Assembly (NCBI GenBank): GCA_963457665.1
Contig: OY735222.1
Span: forward strand, 37,617,391-37,681,390
Length of the DNA stretch: 64,000 nt
Origin: Thysanoteuthis rhombus
Taxonomy: Eukaryota > Mollusca > Cephalopoda > Oegopsida > Thysanoteuthidae
Direction of reading: 5' to 3'
This document shows, piece by piece, positions 23,677 through 35,480 of the stretch; within the stretch, counting starts at the first letter, position 1; every line of letters starts with the position of its first letter. The notes under the pieces are model-generated. The model ran no database searches, was not told where the DNA came from, and was given only the letters and a program-made list of their open reading frames with translations. The position numbers were made by a program, and so were the translations under genes.

Positions 23677-23901
23677 GCATTCATTGGAGTGTTCTTGGTT
23701 CTAGAATGTGGAATCACTTATCAAGAGCAAATGCTCGATTGGACTGGACAATTGTCCAATGCAAGGGAGACAACTCAAAACCAGACACCAAAAATACAAC
23801 ACAAAAATACAATACGACAGATATGCCGTGTCTAGTCCAATAGGACATGCACTCTGAGAAATGATTCCACATTCTTGAACCAGGGATACACAATAAATAC
23901 C
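23677..23901. repeat. Foldback repeat with ~70-bp inverted arms
   Basis: The left arm (23677-23749) and right arm (23830-23901) are inverted copies. Left 'cttggttctagaatgtggaa', 'tca', 'atgctcgattggactggac'; right, on the reverse strand, 'cctggttcaagaatgtggaa', 'tca', 'atgtcctattggactagac'. The 80-bp loop contains ggacaattgtcc, itself a palindrome, and 'caagggagacaactca'. The overlapping open frames on both strands are a by-product of the symmetry. It could be a foldback MITE or two head-to-head copies of a short repeat. No target duplication was found. Confidence 0.75.
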
Positions 23902-26900
23902 AAAGAGTATACGCATGACAAAAGGTCAGATAGTACACAACTAAAACATGAACACAGACAAGGAAAATAGTCTGACCATATAATGCAATTGAATTGAAAT
24001 TAAAACAATATTCTCCAAATAATTTTTTGTTTTTCATATTTAAACTTATAGATACAATAAATTATTTCTGTATGTTAAAATTTCCCTCTTTCTAACATGA
24101 TTCATAAAAATGAAACAAAAATATTAATTTTCATTTCAACATTTCAGTGAACCCCCACACACACACATTATTTGGGTTAAAAATTCAGATTAGAATAAAC
24201 TGAAGCTGAATTTTCAACAGATTTGTTATCGCCTAAATATTCAGTAAAAAAAGTGATTTCACAATTCCTTACCAATGCAAAAAGCACTTTGCGATCCACT
24301 TGGAAATAGGGTGCAAAAAGAACATCTCTTTATACCTTAAAAAGCAATTTAGTATTTCAATTGAAGTAATTTTGCACCGGTACTTTAAAAGAATATTAAA
24401 AAAAACATTTTGTTGCTCCTCATTTTCTTGTTTATATTCAGCCAAAATAAACCCAGAGGTTTTATGCATTTGCAAGAGAAATAAAAGGAGGGGGGGATAC
24501 TATTCTGATTAGCATCAAATCTATCTTCCTTGGCAAATGCTTCAGACAAAAAATATATAACATGCCATGTCAGTAAGACTGCATTAAATTTGAGTTCAAA
24601 AGTAAAATTTACAGAAGAGTGGCTTTCCTTTTCATTTTTTCTTCTTTCTTGAAAGTGAAAACCCCTAGAATTAGAGAATTATGACTTCATAAATTTTCCC
24701 CCACTTTTAACTCCTATTTTACTGATTTCCAACATAATGGAGATGAATATTTGTTGGCATTTGGCCCATTATTTGAATGCCAAATGGCAAGGGCAGGTAA
24801 CTCCCAAGTTGCCAATTCTCAAAGTTGCTTTCAGTTTCAAAATGGTATCTTAATAAAGCAAGCATATCTCATTCACACCTTTATTGCAGCGGAGTGTCAA
24901 ACAATACATTTCCCAACTTCGCAAAAAACACTTGATATTTCTGAGCTAAAAAAAGCCTTTTAAATCAAATCACAGGCGAGTGATGCCATTCTTCGGCATG
25001 TCATCTTCAAGTCTATTTTTACAAATCCTACATCATCAAACTAGCAACACTATGTCTGAGGACTAACGTCAATAATGAAACACCAACTAACCACCAATGT
25101 GGACGCATGGTATAAGCCTCCAAGATACTTTAAAAAAAAAATCACTTATCCCAACAGACAATGTTTCAGAACACAATCCTAATTATAAAATCACAGTAAT
25201 GATGGTATTTTTGATTTTAATTATCAACTAACCATTCATATATAATACATGAAAGTAAAAACCAGCCATTTTGTTTTATTCCTTGTCTTTTTTTTTTCTG
25301 ATATTATAGATCTGTTTGAATTTCAAATTGTCACAACAACGAATATCTATAAGTATCAATATATATATATTGTATATTTGGTTCTAAAATGACTTACTTG
25401 ATCAACCTTTTGAGATATTTCTTTTGAAAATTTCTATAAGTTATCTGAGGAAAATATGTATCTATCTTATATTTACCATAAAATGTAAAACAGATGTCTA
25501 GTCAAAAAAACAAGCTCTAATTGCTGAATATGTAAATTCACAAATTTCAATTTCTTTATTGATATTTTTTTCAAAGACATGCATAAATATAACATTTGGT
25601 CACAAGAGGGGGGATAAATAATAAAAATTTTAAAAAAGAAAAAAAATTATTCACTTTTCCAAATTCATCTGCCAAAATATCTAATCTGTCTGCATCATTT
25701 TTCTTTCTTTTTTCAATTCTTAAATCCTTCTTCCCATATTTCTCCATCTTGTTATCCAGATTCATGTTCAGGGGCTGCCTTCAACCTTTGAGTCAATCTG
25801 CTAGAAAATATTTGCCCCAAAGAAAGTTCCTTCTCCTCCACCTTTTTCCTTTACTTCTTAATACTTTCTTCTTAGTCTAATAATTCCCCAGGGGCTCCAA
25901 TTTGCTTAATCCTATGGAAATTTTAGAAAAAGGATTATACATGAAGAAACTTCTTGCATGATGGTGCATTTTCAAAAAAATAAATAAAACAAATCAAAGT
26001 ATCTTTCAGTTTTGGTCAACCCAAATTATTATTTGGAGCAAAGCTGTTGGTGGTACTGGTAATAAGTCTTTCCAAATATAAGCCTGGCGTCTGACAAAAT
26101 CCAAAAGATTTTTTCCAGGAAAAAACGGGGGGGGGGGTAATTTTATTATAACATCATAATATGTTCAAATCTAAATTCTTTTTATCCCACCCACAAACTC
26201 CATATTTTAAAAGTGACTGGAAGGGAGAAAATATAAATTTTAAAAATTCATAGCAAATTGACAAGATTTCGGTCTAAATTAGATTTTTCAATTCATTTTT
26301 GATTTATCAAAATTTAACCTCTATTGTTATATTTAAGGAAAAAAATTGAACTTCTTAAATTTTGCTGTTGCATATGCTATATTTTATTTTATCTTTATTA
26401 CAATAGGCACACACTTTAATCCGGATTATTACATTGGAGTTATCCCATAAAATAAAAAAAAAAAGGATAATTTTGATGGTTCATTGCTATGAAAAATAAT
26501 TTACTACATAATTACATTAGGGGGTAAAGGCTTCTAATATTTGGCAAAGAAAAAATATTCATCTACATTCAAGAAAATGAATAAGGGATTTGGGCATAAT
26601 ACATCCTGGATCATATAATACTAACCTCTAAAACGAAAAATAATAATAAAGATTAACATGAATGTGTAATGTCTAAAGAATGTAAATGTAAACCTTATCT
26701 TGAAGTTCTTAATAAAACCAACAAATTTGGTTCTTTATTCTAAATTTCCTATCTCTATGTGTGTGTTGTTTCTAGAAAGAACTGCATGCATATATATATA
26801 TTTGCTTTTGTTTATTTATTGGCAGGAATCAGAAAGGAATAGCTCATTGAAAGAATATGTAAAGCATCATCCTTACCAAAACCAATCTGGTGGTGCTCTG

Positions 26901-27825
26901 GAAATTATTACACAAGAGAGCACACAATCATTTTGCATAATGAAAATGTTAATGTCTCTCCTCTGGGTAATGAATTTAGACAAATACAAGTTATATATTG
27001 TAAATCAGAGTAACAACTGAAACAACATATTCGGATAGCATTGTACATTTGAACAACTATAAAAATCAATGCAAGAACTTTGGAAAGGCTTGCAAAGATT
27101 TCAATTCAGATTTCATGTGGGAGCAATAGACACTCCAAGGAAACACTTGAAAATATATCAATACAAGTCAAACCATAAAACTGTCAAATTTTTTTAGGTA
27201 ATTTTTTTTTTCTTTTTAGATTGTATTCAATTATATTCATTCCAATTGAATACTCTTTTCTTGCACATACAAAGGTCACCCTTGTGCAACACCTGTCAGA
27301 AGCTGAATGTTTTTAAAGTTGTCTATATGGGATTAGACGAGGAGATTGAAAATTAGAAGTATGTCACACTAAAAAGCCTCGGCATCTCTGTGGTTGGTTT
27401 CCTGTCACACTAAAGAAATCAGAAATGAGGAAGGAAGTACCGAGAGCACACGGGCATGAAATGGACCAAGGCTCTGTTGTTTGTGTCTTCACTGGAAGTA
27501 GACAGCAAGTAATATCCCTCCTACTATTGTGTCAATTTTGTTTTTCTACTCATTTCTGTTTCTTTATCATCTACAATTTTCAATTTTTTCAAACAATACA
27601 TTGGTGGTAGGAAATCCTCAAACATTAATCTCCATTTACGATACATATATTTACACTAAAATATATTTGAATAATTTTTTCATATGTAAATAATTCCATT
27701 ATTTTTGACGGGCACCATGCTAGTGTGAATATAGAAATAGTATGGCAATAAAATTTGTGATCCATTCAAAATTGGAAGATTTTTTTTTAATTTTCAAAAA
27801 TTATCTAAAATTCATGGAATAAGGG

Positions 27826-27871
<46 letters not shown>

Positions 27872-29465
27872 GATAAAACTACATCACAACGAAGAATGAA
27901 TGCATGAACTTGAATCTAAATGGTAATTTAGTAGCAGAAATGCCAATTTAAAATCTCTTTGTATTATCAAAATTTAAAATACAAACTGACGCAAACTAAT
28001 AATTTCTATTTTTATCAATGTCATTTGATCAAAAAATGAACTGTTGAAGATCAAAAGAGAATCAATCAATATTTATGGCTATAAAAATATTCAATGCTCA
28101 AAAGCAAGGGTCAAGATGAAAAATCAAAAACTAAAAAGCAACCAGAAATAATAACCAACTTTAGTTTGTTTGGGATTTCCACAGATTCTGACAATTTGTA
28201 AAGAAAATGCCAAGAAGTTTTTAAACAAGAGGAATTTGTTCAATAACACACAATGGCCAAGGCATGAAAAGAGAGTAAAAACCAGCAATTAGACCACTGG
28301 TTTCCAAGAGCCTAACATCATTTTGTTAGGCAAGAACTATAATTCTTTATTCCTCAACCTCCAACCTTTCCATTTTTGGCCAAAGCCATTATTCAGAAGT
28401 GGACAGGGTTCAGCAGAAAAATATTGAAGTGCTGGCTTATGTTTTAGGCAGCCGACTGTGAAGCTGGCCCTAACGTATTGTGCTTGGCCCAAGTCAATAA
28501 AAGGGACGGTGGATGTAAGAGGGCATACAGTGGGTGGGAAATGGAAGGAAAGAGTGCCCCGAGTAAAGCACAAGAGAGATAATCCCAGCTGTCAAAAAAA
28601 GAACAGGATGGTCAGTTGACTCATGAGCAGTTTTCTATTGCAAGGATTGTTCCTCGAAAGATAATTCACATGTCAAGATGAAACTAACAGGAGGAGATGA
28701 TGAGGCAAGACAAAATAAGTATATTAAAATGCTAAAAAGTAAAAATAAATAAATGAATAAAAATAAAGATTAAGAAAAAGGAAAAAAAAACACAACGGGG
28801 TTGTCCTTGCTGAGTCCGAATGGACAACAGGGAGGAACACAATTGGTCAGGCTAATTGTAAATTCAGACCATCAAACTTAGAATCCCCACTTTAACTGAT
28901 GTGAGCCTAATACAAAATAATCATGATATGTCCATTTCTATAGACCAGCCTAATGACAGCAAAACTATCAAGTGAAACAGACAGTTCAATATAATTCTCA
29001 GAGACTATTCACAACATTCTACTCAGGTAGCAAATAATTGATAACATTTCAAAAACATTTGCTTGCAAAGTACATGGCTAGCCAACAAGAAATGGGAAAG
29101 TCAGGAATTCAGGCCGACATCATCCACTCAACAAAAAGTAATTATTTTGTAATAATTTGGTACAAAGAACTGAACACTAAATCACCTAGCAGTCAATTAT
29201 TCAAATTGGCACAAAATTTCATTTGTTTTTTTTTCTTTAATGCACACATTTTTGGGTACACTGGGCCAATGACATGGCAGCAACAGATATGTCAAGAAAA
29301 CATTTAGAATTCTACACCTTATCGAGAATAACCAAAGCATTCTGGGAAGCAATAGTTATACATCTTACATTGATATATGTAACATGGAAAAATTTGTTCT
29401 AACAATGGGCTGGCAAGCAAGGTTTTAAATAAAATATTTCAATAAAATAATTTGCAACCAAGTAT
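23902..29465. other. Anonymous AT-rich DNA, no gene seen
   Basis: A 5.5-kb block with no supportable gene or second-copy repeat. Contents: G11 at 26127-26137, (TA)n at 27828-27868, several short hairpins (for example ttggcatt...aatgccaa at 24755-24783), and slightly GC-richer patches at 28330-28640. The longest frame here is 106 codons (26700-27020 +), with no recognisable feature. Confidence 0.5.
27828..27868. repeat. (TA)n microsatellite
   Basis: About 20 TA units. Confidence 0.98.
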
Positions 29466-30092
29466 TAGGTTATTCAAAAAGTTTGTTCTGCTTCTGTTAT
29501 TAGATGGTATGAAACTAATTTCATTCAAAAAAGTTGCTTTCAATTTTATTGTAATAGTTGTCATATCAGCATGTATTTTTTGAAAATACATCAAAATTGA
29601 TGAATTTTTGTTGATGGATGAAAATGGGCAACATTTTAAGCATAATATACCTTTTTTATATCAAGCAATATAAAATGCAACTGAAACACTACCTTCTTCA
29701 TAAACTGTATGTGAATTTTGTGTGAATGATCAAAATTATCAAGAGAGGTTCATTAAGTTTCAAGAAATATACTTCATACTGAATGATGCTCCACTCATAT
29801 TGATGAGCAATCAAATCAAGATATTTCTTGGGAACGTTTCATGACGCAAGAGATCACATCCATACTCAGAACATCCAAGTCAACTGTTGAAAATCATTTG
29901 CACAAGGAAGTTGCTGAAGTAAACAATCAGCCAATGAAGAATGAAGACTGACAAGAAGATTGATTCCAATTGACTAACTTTCACATAATCTTATCTTTAT
30001 ATTTGCACAAATTCACTAAAATCAAGTTGACCCAGCTTCTGACAGGTGTTGCACATTGGGTCAAAACTTGAATTTTTTGAATAATCCCGTTA
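29466..30092 (+). mobile_element. Decayed, internally deleted mariner (Tc1/mariner) element
   Basis: The ends are inverted: ggttattcaaaaagttt (from 29468) and, on the reverse strand, ggattattcaaaaaatt (from 30087), with TA at both outer edges, the mariner target. Interior fragments of the transposase N-terminal DNA-binding region are readable in shifting frames: 'LNDAP' (around 29779-29793) and, near 29843-29920, a helix-turn-helix stretch ending SKSTVENHLHKE, characteristic of mariner transposases. Length is about 620 bp against about 1.3 kb for intact elements; the catalytic domain is missing and the frame is broken by stops and frameshifts. It cannot encode an active transposase. Confidence 0.85.
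29778..29925 (+). pseudogene. Mariner transposase N-terminal remnant
   Basis: Frame-shifted coding remnant inside the element above. It carries the second helix-turn-helix signature (SKSTVENHL) that binds the terminal repeats in this family. There is no start codon in frame, no catalytic DD34D domain downstream, and several stops. This is a fossil. Confidence 0.75.
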
Positions 30093-30431
30093 TCAGTGTC
30101 ACTTGTATGTAAAACCATTTTCTCATAAATACGTGATATTTTTCTCATAAAAAGTTGAAATTTAATAAGATATAACTTGAAAATTTAGTAATAAATCTAA
30201 GATAATGAAATGAAGCTTTTTAGAAAGTTTACAGCCATCATGTGTCACCTCAAAATCTGCAGTATGTCACTATAGACACACATTAGGTTTGCCATCAGAC
30301 TGAAAGCTATTAACAGCACCTTACTTGGACAATCAGGGACATTTTAACCATAGCATGTTTATTTCCCTGATCTTGAGTAATTTGACAGCAATGGATTACT
30401 GTTGCTTTCTACCTGGGTGTTAATATTTGGA
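30093..30431. other. Anonymous DNA, no gene seen
   Basis: Nothing recognised between the mariner relic and the SINE. Confidence 0.5.
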
Positions 30432-30780
30432 TGGGTGGGTGGCTCAACAGTCAACAGCACAGAGAAGGCCATCAGCAAACTGAATTCAAACTCCAACTGA
30501 GAATATGTTCACTTCATACTAATGGCCCTTGGAAAAGGCATTACCCCCATCTCTTCTTGTCTCAGGTATGGATAAATAGAAGGGCAGACTGGACTCTAGC
30601 AATTGTTGGCAATCAGTCAAGGAAGTGGACAACTGATAACAATTCAACTAGTTGTGGAGCTCAAAGAGTTCAGTGTGACATGTAGAGTAGCCTAGTCATC
30701 CACTGTGTGCCTAGTCATCTCATGTCTCGCCACTAGACCGAGGCAGGCAGGGACAAAAAAAAAAAAAAAAAAAAAAAAAA
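30432..30780 (+). mobile_element. tRNA-derived SINE, full length with A-tail
   Basis: Polymerase III promoter-like boxes are in tRNA spacing: A box tggctcaacag (30440-30450) and B box aattcaaactcc (30483-30494). A body follows, with 'agggcagactggactct' (30581-30597) and 'ttggcaatcagtcaagg', then a 26-base A-tail (30755-30780) preceded by 'gaggcaggcagggac'. The body word recurs in the copy at 31194-31500. This is a non-autonomous retroposon transcribed by polymerase III and copied by a partner LINE. The 84-codon open frame inside it is not a gene. Target duplications were not evident. Confidence 0.8.
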
Positions 30781-31193
30781 CTGAACTGAAACCATGGTCA
30801 TCTTCAACCATGTAAGAAAAACATGATTATGATGATCTGAATATTCACACTTCAATGTGTGGGGAGTTTGGAAGTTCATAAGGGCATGTATACAAAATTA
30901 TTTATGGTAAACATAACTTGACACAACATCAATATTGATAGGTTAGGATTTTACCAACAAATTCCAGTGGTTCTTAATCATTGAGTCACCCTTACATTCA
31001 AAAGCAACACCATGTCATAAAAACAAATTCTGGTACTCAGTAAAATAAACAGATTTGTTGTCATATAACAGAAACAAAAAACTTCCTAACTGAAAGGTAG
31101 TAAACAAACAAGTATACACTTTATATATTTTTTACATAAACCTTCTATTAATTCTGGAAAAACAGTGGCTAAAAATTATCAAAGATTTATTGG
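30781..31193. other. Anonymous DNA with an orphan hAT-like end
   Basis: cagtggttcttaatca at 30965-30980 resembles a hAT-type terminus, but no partner end is present within 1 kb. Otherwise nothing. Confidence 0.35.
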
Positions 31194-31500
31194 AGGCAAG
31201 AGTGGCTTGACAATTAACGACATGGATAATGGAATCAGTACGCCAAGTTCAGACTCTGGCTGAGACAATTTGCATTCACTGAATAGGCATGAATTCATTT
31301 CTTCTACCCCGGCTCTGGGTAAGTAGTAGGGCAGACTGGGCTCTCAAGCTATGGTTGGCAACCAGACTAGTAGACACAACCAATTCCAAACCAGCCAGAA
31401 GAGTGAGGGTTTTATCAGGCTATCTTGCCCTTGACGCACTGATATCTGTTATACTCCAAAAGCCCTGCACAGGTTTACAGGATAAGGGAGAAAAAATATG
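31194..31500 (+). mobile_element. tRNA-derived SINE, second copy of the same family
   Basis: A box tggcttgacaa (31203-31213), B box agttcagactc (31246-31256), then 'gggtaagtagtagggcagac', 'tgggctct' and 'ttggcaaccagactag', aligning with the body of the 30432-30780 copy. The A-tail is short and decayed. It lies about 400 bp downstream in the same orientation. The two copies are clearly diverged, so this is dispersal rather than a recent local duplication. Confidence 0.75.
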
Positions 31501-31799
31501 AAATGATTCTCAATGGATCTTTCCTTCAGACAAGCATATTTATTGCAGGAGTTTTCAACATTGTCAGCTAAGCGTCACCAGATGAAAATAAGAATTTTGA
31601 TTAAGATGCAGTCTTCAAGGCTAAATTTTCATAATGGCAGATAGATTTAAATATACATTTGAAATTTTCCTTACAAAAAACAAACATCAACTTGAAATGT
31701 TACTTGAATTATTGCTTTCACATCAATGACCATAGATATTAGAAAGCTAAATAGAATAAAAATTTGGGAAATGAAAATGAAAGAAGAAAAAAAAAAAAA
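31501..31799. other. Anonymous DNA, no gene seen
   Basis: AT-rich, no recognised repeat. Confidence 0.5.
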
Positions 31800-32520
31800 A
31801 GACAAAGAAAAGTGCAAGAGTGGTCACCCTTGACCATTGCGTAGTCCATCATGGCATTTTGTCAGCTGAGGGGCAGCCAAGGTGTCCACAGACTGCTGGG
31901 CGCACTGTCACAACACATAATGATGGACACCCAAAACTGGCCCTTATTAACATCTTCTCCATTTAATTAACAATCCAGTCAGTTGGAGAGAATTTACTTC
32001 ATAATCATATTTGCCTGTCCCTGTTCATTACCCAACAATGCTGCAGCCACTATTGCAAAAAGCACACAATCCAAGAATGAAAGGTGGGTGTACTGGTAAA
32101 GATACTATGACTACTACAACTACCACTGCTGCTAACACCTCAGCTGCTGGGAGGCTGGCCAGATAGATGGGTAGACGGATGCTGCAGACGACACACTGCT
32201 CCGTCACCATCCCTTTTTGTCTGATGGAATATGCAGACTGCTTGCTGGCTGGACACTTAACCCAAATGCTGGCCACTCTTGACTTTCAAGTCTGATACTG
32301 TTGTGATACATGGCAATACTCCATATCAAGTGTCTCCTGAGGAAAATATTAGCACCGAGAGGGAGAAGGCAGCAGAAATGCAAGGAGTCGAATTTTGTGC
32401 TGACGAAAAACAATATTATGCATCTCTTGACCTCTCGTGTCATTCATCTAGCTTTCATTTTGTTCATTTCGAAGGCAAAGGAGTGAACACCACCAAAGCA
32501 GGAAGAATTGCTTTCGTAGA
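31800..32520. other. GC-richer block with the window's longest open frame; possible conserved non-coding element
   Basis: A relatively GC-balanced, repeat-poor block. A 127-codon frame (32279-32662 +) is the longest in the window, but at this base composition about one frame of that length is expected by chance over both strands, and its 3' half is AT-rich low complexity. Minus-strand frames of 79-82 codons overlap it. No splice sites frame it convincingly. It may be regulatory DNA. Confidence 0.2.
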
Positions 32521-32717
32521 TTTTAGCTTTATTATTACTATTAGTTTTAATGATCTTATTTTTCTTATGAAACTCAAAATGTTTGTTATAAGTTGGCAAA
32601 TAATTCATGCAAATGCAATCCGTCAAAAAGTCAAGAGTTGGCAAGGGTGTAGACACACATGACAAATATTACAATACCTCAAAATGTACTTTTGTTCGTT
32701 TTTTTTTTTTTTTATAA

Positions 32718-32750
<33 letters not shown>

Positions 32751-33392
32751 GAATAGAACAAAAATAAATGAGAAGAAAAAGAAAAATTGAAATATTTTTT
32801 TTCAACAAGCAAATAATTTGCGTACTTTTTCAAAAATGTTTTGAAAACATATCGAAAATTACAAGATAATCCAGTTCCATATTACTTGCAAACCAACAAA
32901 AATTCTTTTTAAGCATTTTGAAGAGAAGGAAAAAAAAAAAAGAGGAAAAAGAAAAAGAAAAAAAAAGAGAAAGAGAAAAGAGGAAAAAAAAGAGAAGAAG
33001 AAAAAAAACCTTGTTTATTATTACATGGACATTTTGACTCCATTCTCTGCTCCTTTTCTTCTATTTACGGTTATTGAGTGTACTTTCATAAGAGATACCA
33101 CTGAACACTTCAGTTTTGCTGCAATGAATAACTCTGACATCACAAGAAGTCAATTATGTGAAATTTAATGAACAATGATTATAATTCAAGAGGAAATATT
33201 CAAAATAATTTTTTCTCTTCCCATTACCCTCCAGATATCCAACCTTATTAAAATTCAGCCATTATTTTTGGAGGGGCTTCTAATTTCTCCAGTTTGTATT
33301 CAAAAAGAAACATTTAAACCCAATACACATTCCATAATAAGAAAAAAAAGATTCTCTAAAGTTATACAAGGGAGACGATCAACATAAGAAAA
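32521..33392. other. Low-complexity A/T and purine-rich region
   Basis: Contains T14 (32700-32713) followed within about 5 bases by about 30 A (to 32748), which makes a T/A foldback, and the 89-bp purine tract listed separately. No gene. Confidence 0.6.
32920..33008 (+). repeat. 89-bp uninterrupted purine tract
   Basis: Only A and G on the plus strand over 89 bases, as irregular GAA/GAAAA/GAGAA units. Such tracts can adopt triplex structures. Confidence 0.95.
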
Positions 33393-33729
33393 TTGGCAAA
33401 GGTTAACGAGACTGTGGTCAAAAATGTATCCGATCATTGGAATAGATTTGACCCATCACCACTAAACAAGCTAAAATTAGTTCTGTAAAAACTTTTTTTT
33501 TTCCCAATGCAAAAATTACCATTGCACTATGTAAGCAATTTAATATAAAAAAAACAGGGTCAAAAATTGGGCAAAATATACACAAAAAGAAAAGTAGATT
33601 ACTGCTATGAAAATTATATTATATGCTTGGTATGAAAGTAACAAATATTAGCTTTTTTAGCAGTAATGGGTCAAACCAGTTCCAATGATTGGATACATTT
33701 TTGACAGTGGACTCGTTAAACTTTACCAG
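33393..33729. mobile_element. 337-bp foldback element with ~90-bp inverted arms
   Basis: The left arm 33393-33483 and right arm 33645-33729 are inverted copies, about 80% alike. Left words 'ttaacgag', 'gtcaaaaatgtatccgatca', 'ttggaa', 'tttgacccat', 'aagctaa'; the right arm on the reverse strand reads 'ttaacgag', 'gtcaaaaatgtatccaatca', 'ttggaa', 'tttgacccat', 'aagctaa'. The 160-bp centre is AT-rich and non-coding. The outermost words are ttggcaaag and ctggtaaag. No clear target duplication, so the superfamily is open. It is preceded by 'aagggagacgatcaac', a module seen beside other repeats in the window. Confidence 0.8.
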
Positions 33730-33837
33730 ACACTATAAATTTGAGATTGATGTGAAATTGACAAATAATGTAATTTGCTGATACATAAGACACACATTTT
33801 AACTTTTAAAAATTAATTCTGATACTACACAGCATAC
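33730..33837. other. Short AT-rich spacer
   Basis: No feature seen between the foldback element and R2 copy 3. Confidence 0.5.
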
Positions 33838-33965
33838 AATGTGCAGGTGTTATGACTAGAGGGCCGACTACTGAAGCACAATATTTACAGCTATGAGGTT
33901 TGGAAGAGTTACAATGAGTGGTAGTCTCAGACACCTGGTTCATAAGAGTATTTCAGATAGGCCAG
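33838..33965 (+). repeat. Dispersed repeat family R2, copy 3
   Basis: Reads 'aatgtgcaggtgttatgact', 'gccgactactgaagcac', 'cagctatgaggtttggaaga', 'gttacaatgag' and 'agtctcagacacc', aligning with 17291-17430 and 9455-9600. Confidence 0.65.
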
Positions 33966-35307
33966 CGAATACAGAACATCAACAGATACCATGTAAAACA
34001 TTTAGGGAATGCAACTTGTACATGAAATATTTCATGAAAAAATTGGTCGAATCCAATAAATGTTAAGCCATCAAGTCAACACGTAAACTAATAAATTCAA
34101 AATGACTTGATACTTTTTTTTTTTTTTTTTTTTTAAATGAACAAAGTGCAAGATAATTGAATGATATATTAGTTTATAATCTCAGGTTTAGACTGAAAAA
34201 ATTAAGTGAGTAATTGTAACCAATCAATTTGATTAAAAGGCTATTATAAAAAAAAAAAATACAAAACCTTTGAAATTAATTTTAAAATCAAAAATACAAT
34301 TTTATTAAAAATATTGATAGAGAAAAATTTTGAAACTAGAAATTTATAATGCACTGGGATGGAAAATATTCAAGAAAATTCATATTCTCTTCCTGTTCAT
34401 TTCATCATACACATTCTTAACCTGCTTTTCTTCTGGTTTTAAATAATCATACTCTTTTTATACATTAATCATATTTTATTTAATACTTGCTAGTATTTTA
34501 TATTCCTGCAACATGTTTATGAAATATTTCAATGCAAAAACTACCCCTGGTGTAGTAAAAATAATTGAGTATAGTGAAAAGAAATTTTATTCAAACTACA
34601 CAACTATGTGCCATCGAAATATTCAATTGACATCAAGTAGGGATAGAATAAAAGGAAAGGAGAGCACTGGTAGGAACCTGTGGAAATTTCATAGTATAAT
34701 TTGGAAATAATCTAAAATCATCAAAATCAAATATTTAAATCAAGGAAATCGAATATTAAATCAATAAATATGCTGTAATTGAAGCCCATTTTATGCTTCC
34801 AATCCATCTGGAATTTGGATCTCCAAGTCAAAGAGATTTTTGATTTCTGTTGACATGAAACGAAAGATAGTCTTTCCCTTTAAATTTCCATGGGTTGGAA
34901 GGAACCTATTCCCTTACTATCGTAGACATTGGGTAAGTTGGAGTTGGTGGGGAAACAGAAGTGTCCTCTGGAAGTGTTTCCACCCTCTCCACAGCCTGGT
35001 CTTCACCGTGACATGATAAATAAAAAGCTGTTATACACTTCAATCATTGTGATTGGTCCCTACCTTATTGAACTTAAGCATTTTTCAGTAATTCCAGACA
35101 CTGTAAGTAGAAACAAAATCAGACTTCAAATCTGGTAGAGGGTAAAGAAACTTCCAGTGTAAAAATTACTCCAGTCAGGATGATACAGTTTTGTCAGGAA
35201 ACAAAGACAATTTCAAAGGTTCATGATGAAGGATATTGTGATTCTTCTCTAGAAAAATATGGATAATATTAGACGTTTGTTTATTTTATGACCTCCAAGT
35301 AGCAGAA
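33966..35307. other. Anonymous AT-rich DNA, no gene seen
   Basis: T21 at 34114-34134; otherwise nothing recognised. Frames of 65-69 codons here are chance-like. Confidence 0.5.
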
Positions 35308-35480
35308 ATGGTGCATTGTAGCAAGAGGTATTTAATTAAGGTGCTCCTAAAATGTGCCAACTTTAAAAAAATATGCACACACACAAAAAAATCTGGCTTC
35401 ATCCTGGTGACATCAGATTGTATCAATTTTCTCTTAAAAGGGTGACCCATTAGGTAACATTGTTGTTGGCAATTTTCACC
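35308..35480 (+). repeat. Dispersed repeat family R1, copy 3 (most complete)
   Basis: Contains both halves: 'atggtgcattgtagcaagag', 'ttaattaaggtgctcctaaa', 'atgtgccaacttt', then 'ctggtgacatca', 'gggtgacccattaggtaaca' and 'ttgttgttgg'. It aligns with 12578-12650 (left half) and with 22815-22885 plus 23083-23150. It has no coding capacity and no class signature. Confidence 0.7.

Noticed and set aside
24755-24783. Short hairpin ttggcatt/aatgccaa
   Set aside because: An 8-bp arm is expected many times by chance in 64 kb.
30965-30980. Isolated hAT-type terminus
   Set aside because: No partner end within 1 kb; a 16-base match to a common terminus can be chance.
32279-32662. 127-codon plus-strand open frame, the longest in the window
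   Set aside because: About one frame of this length is expected by chance at this composition; its second half is AT-rich low complexity, and it recalls no domain.
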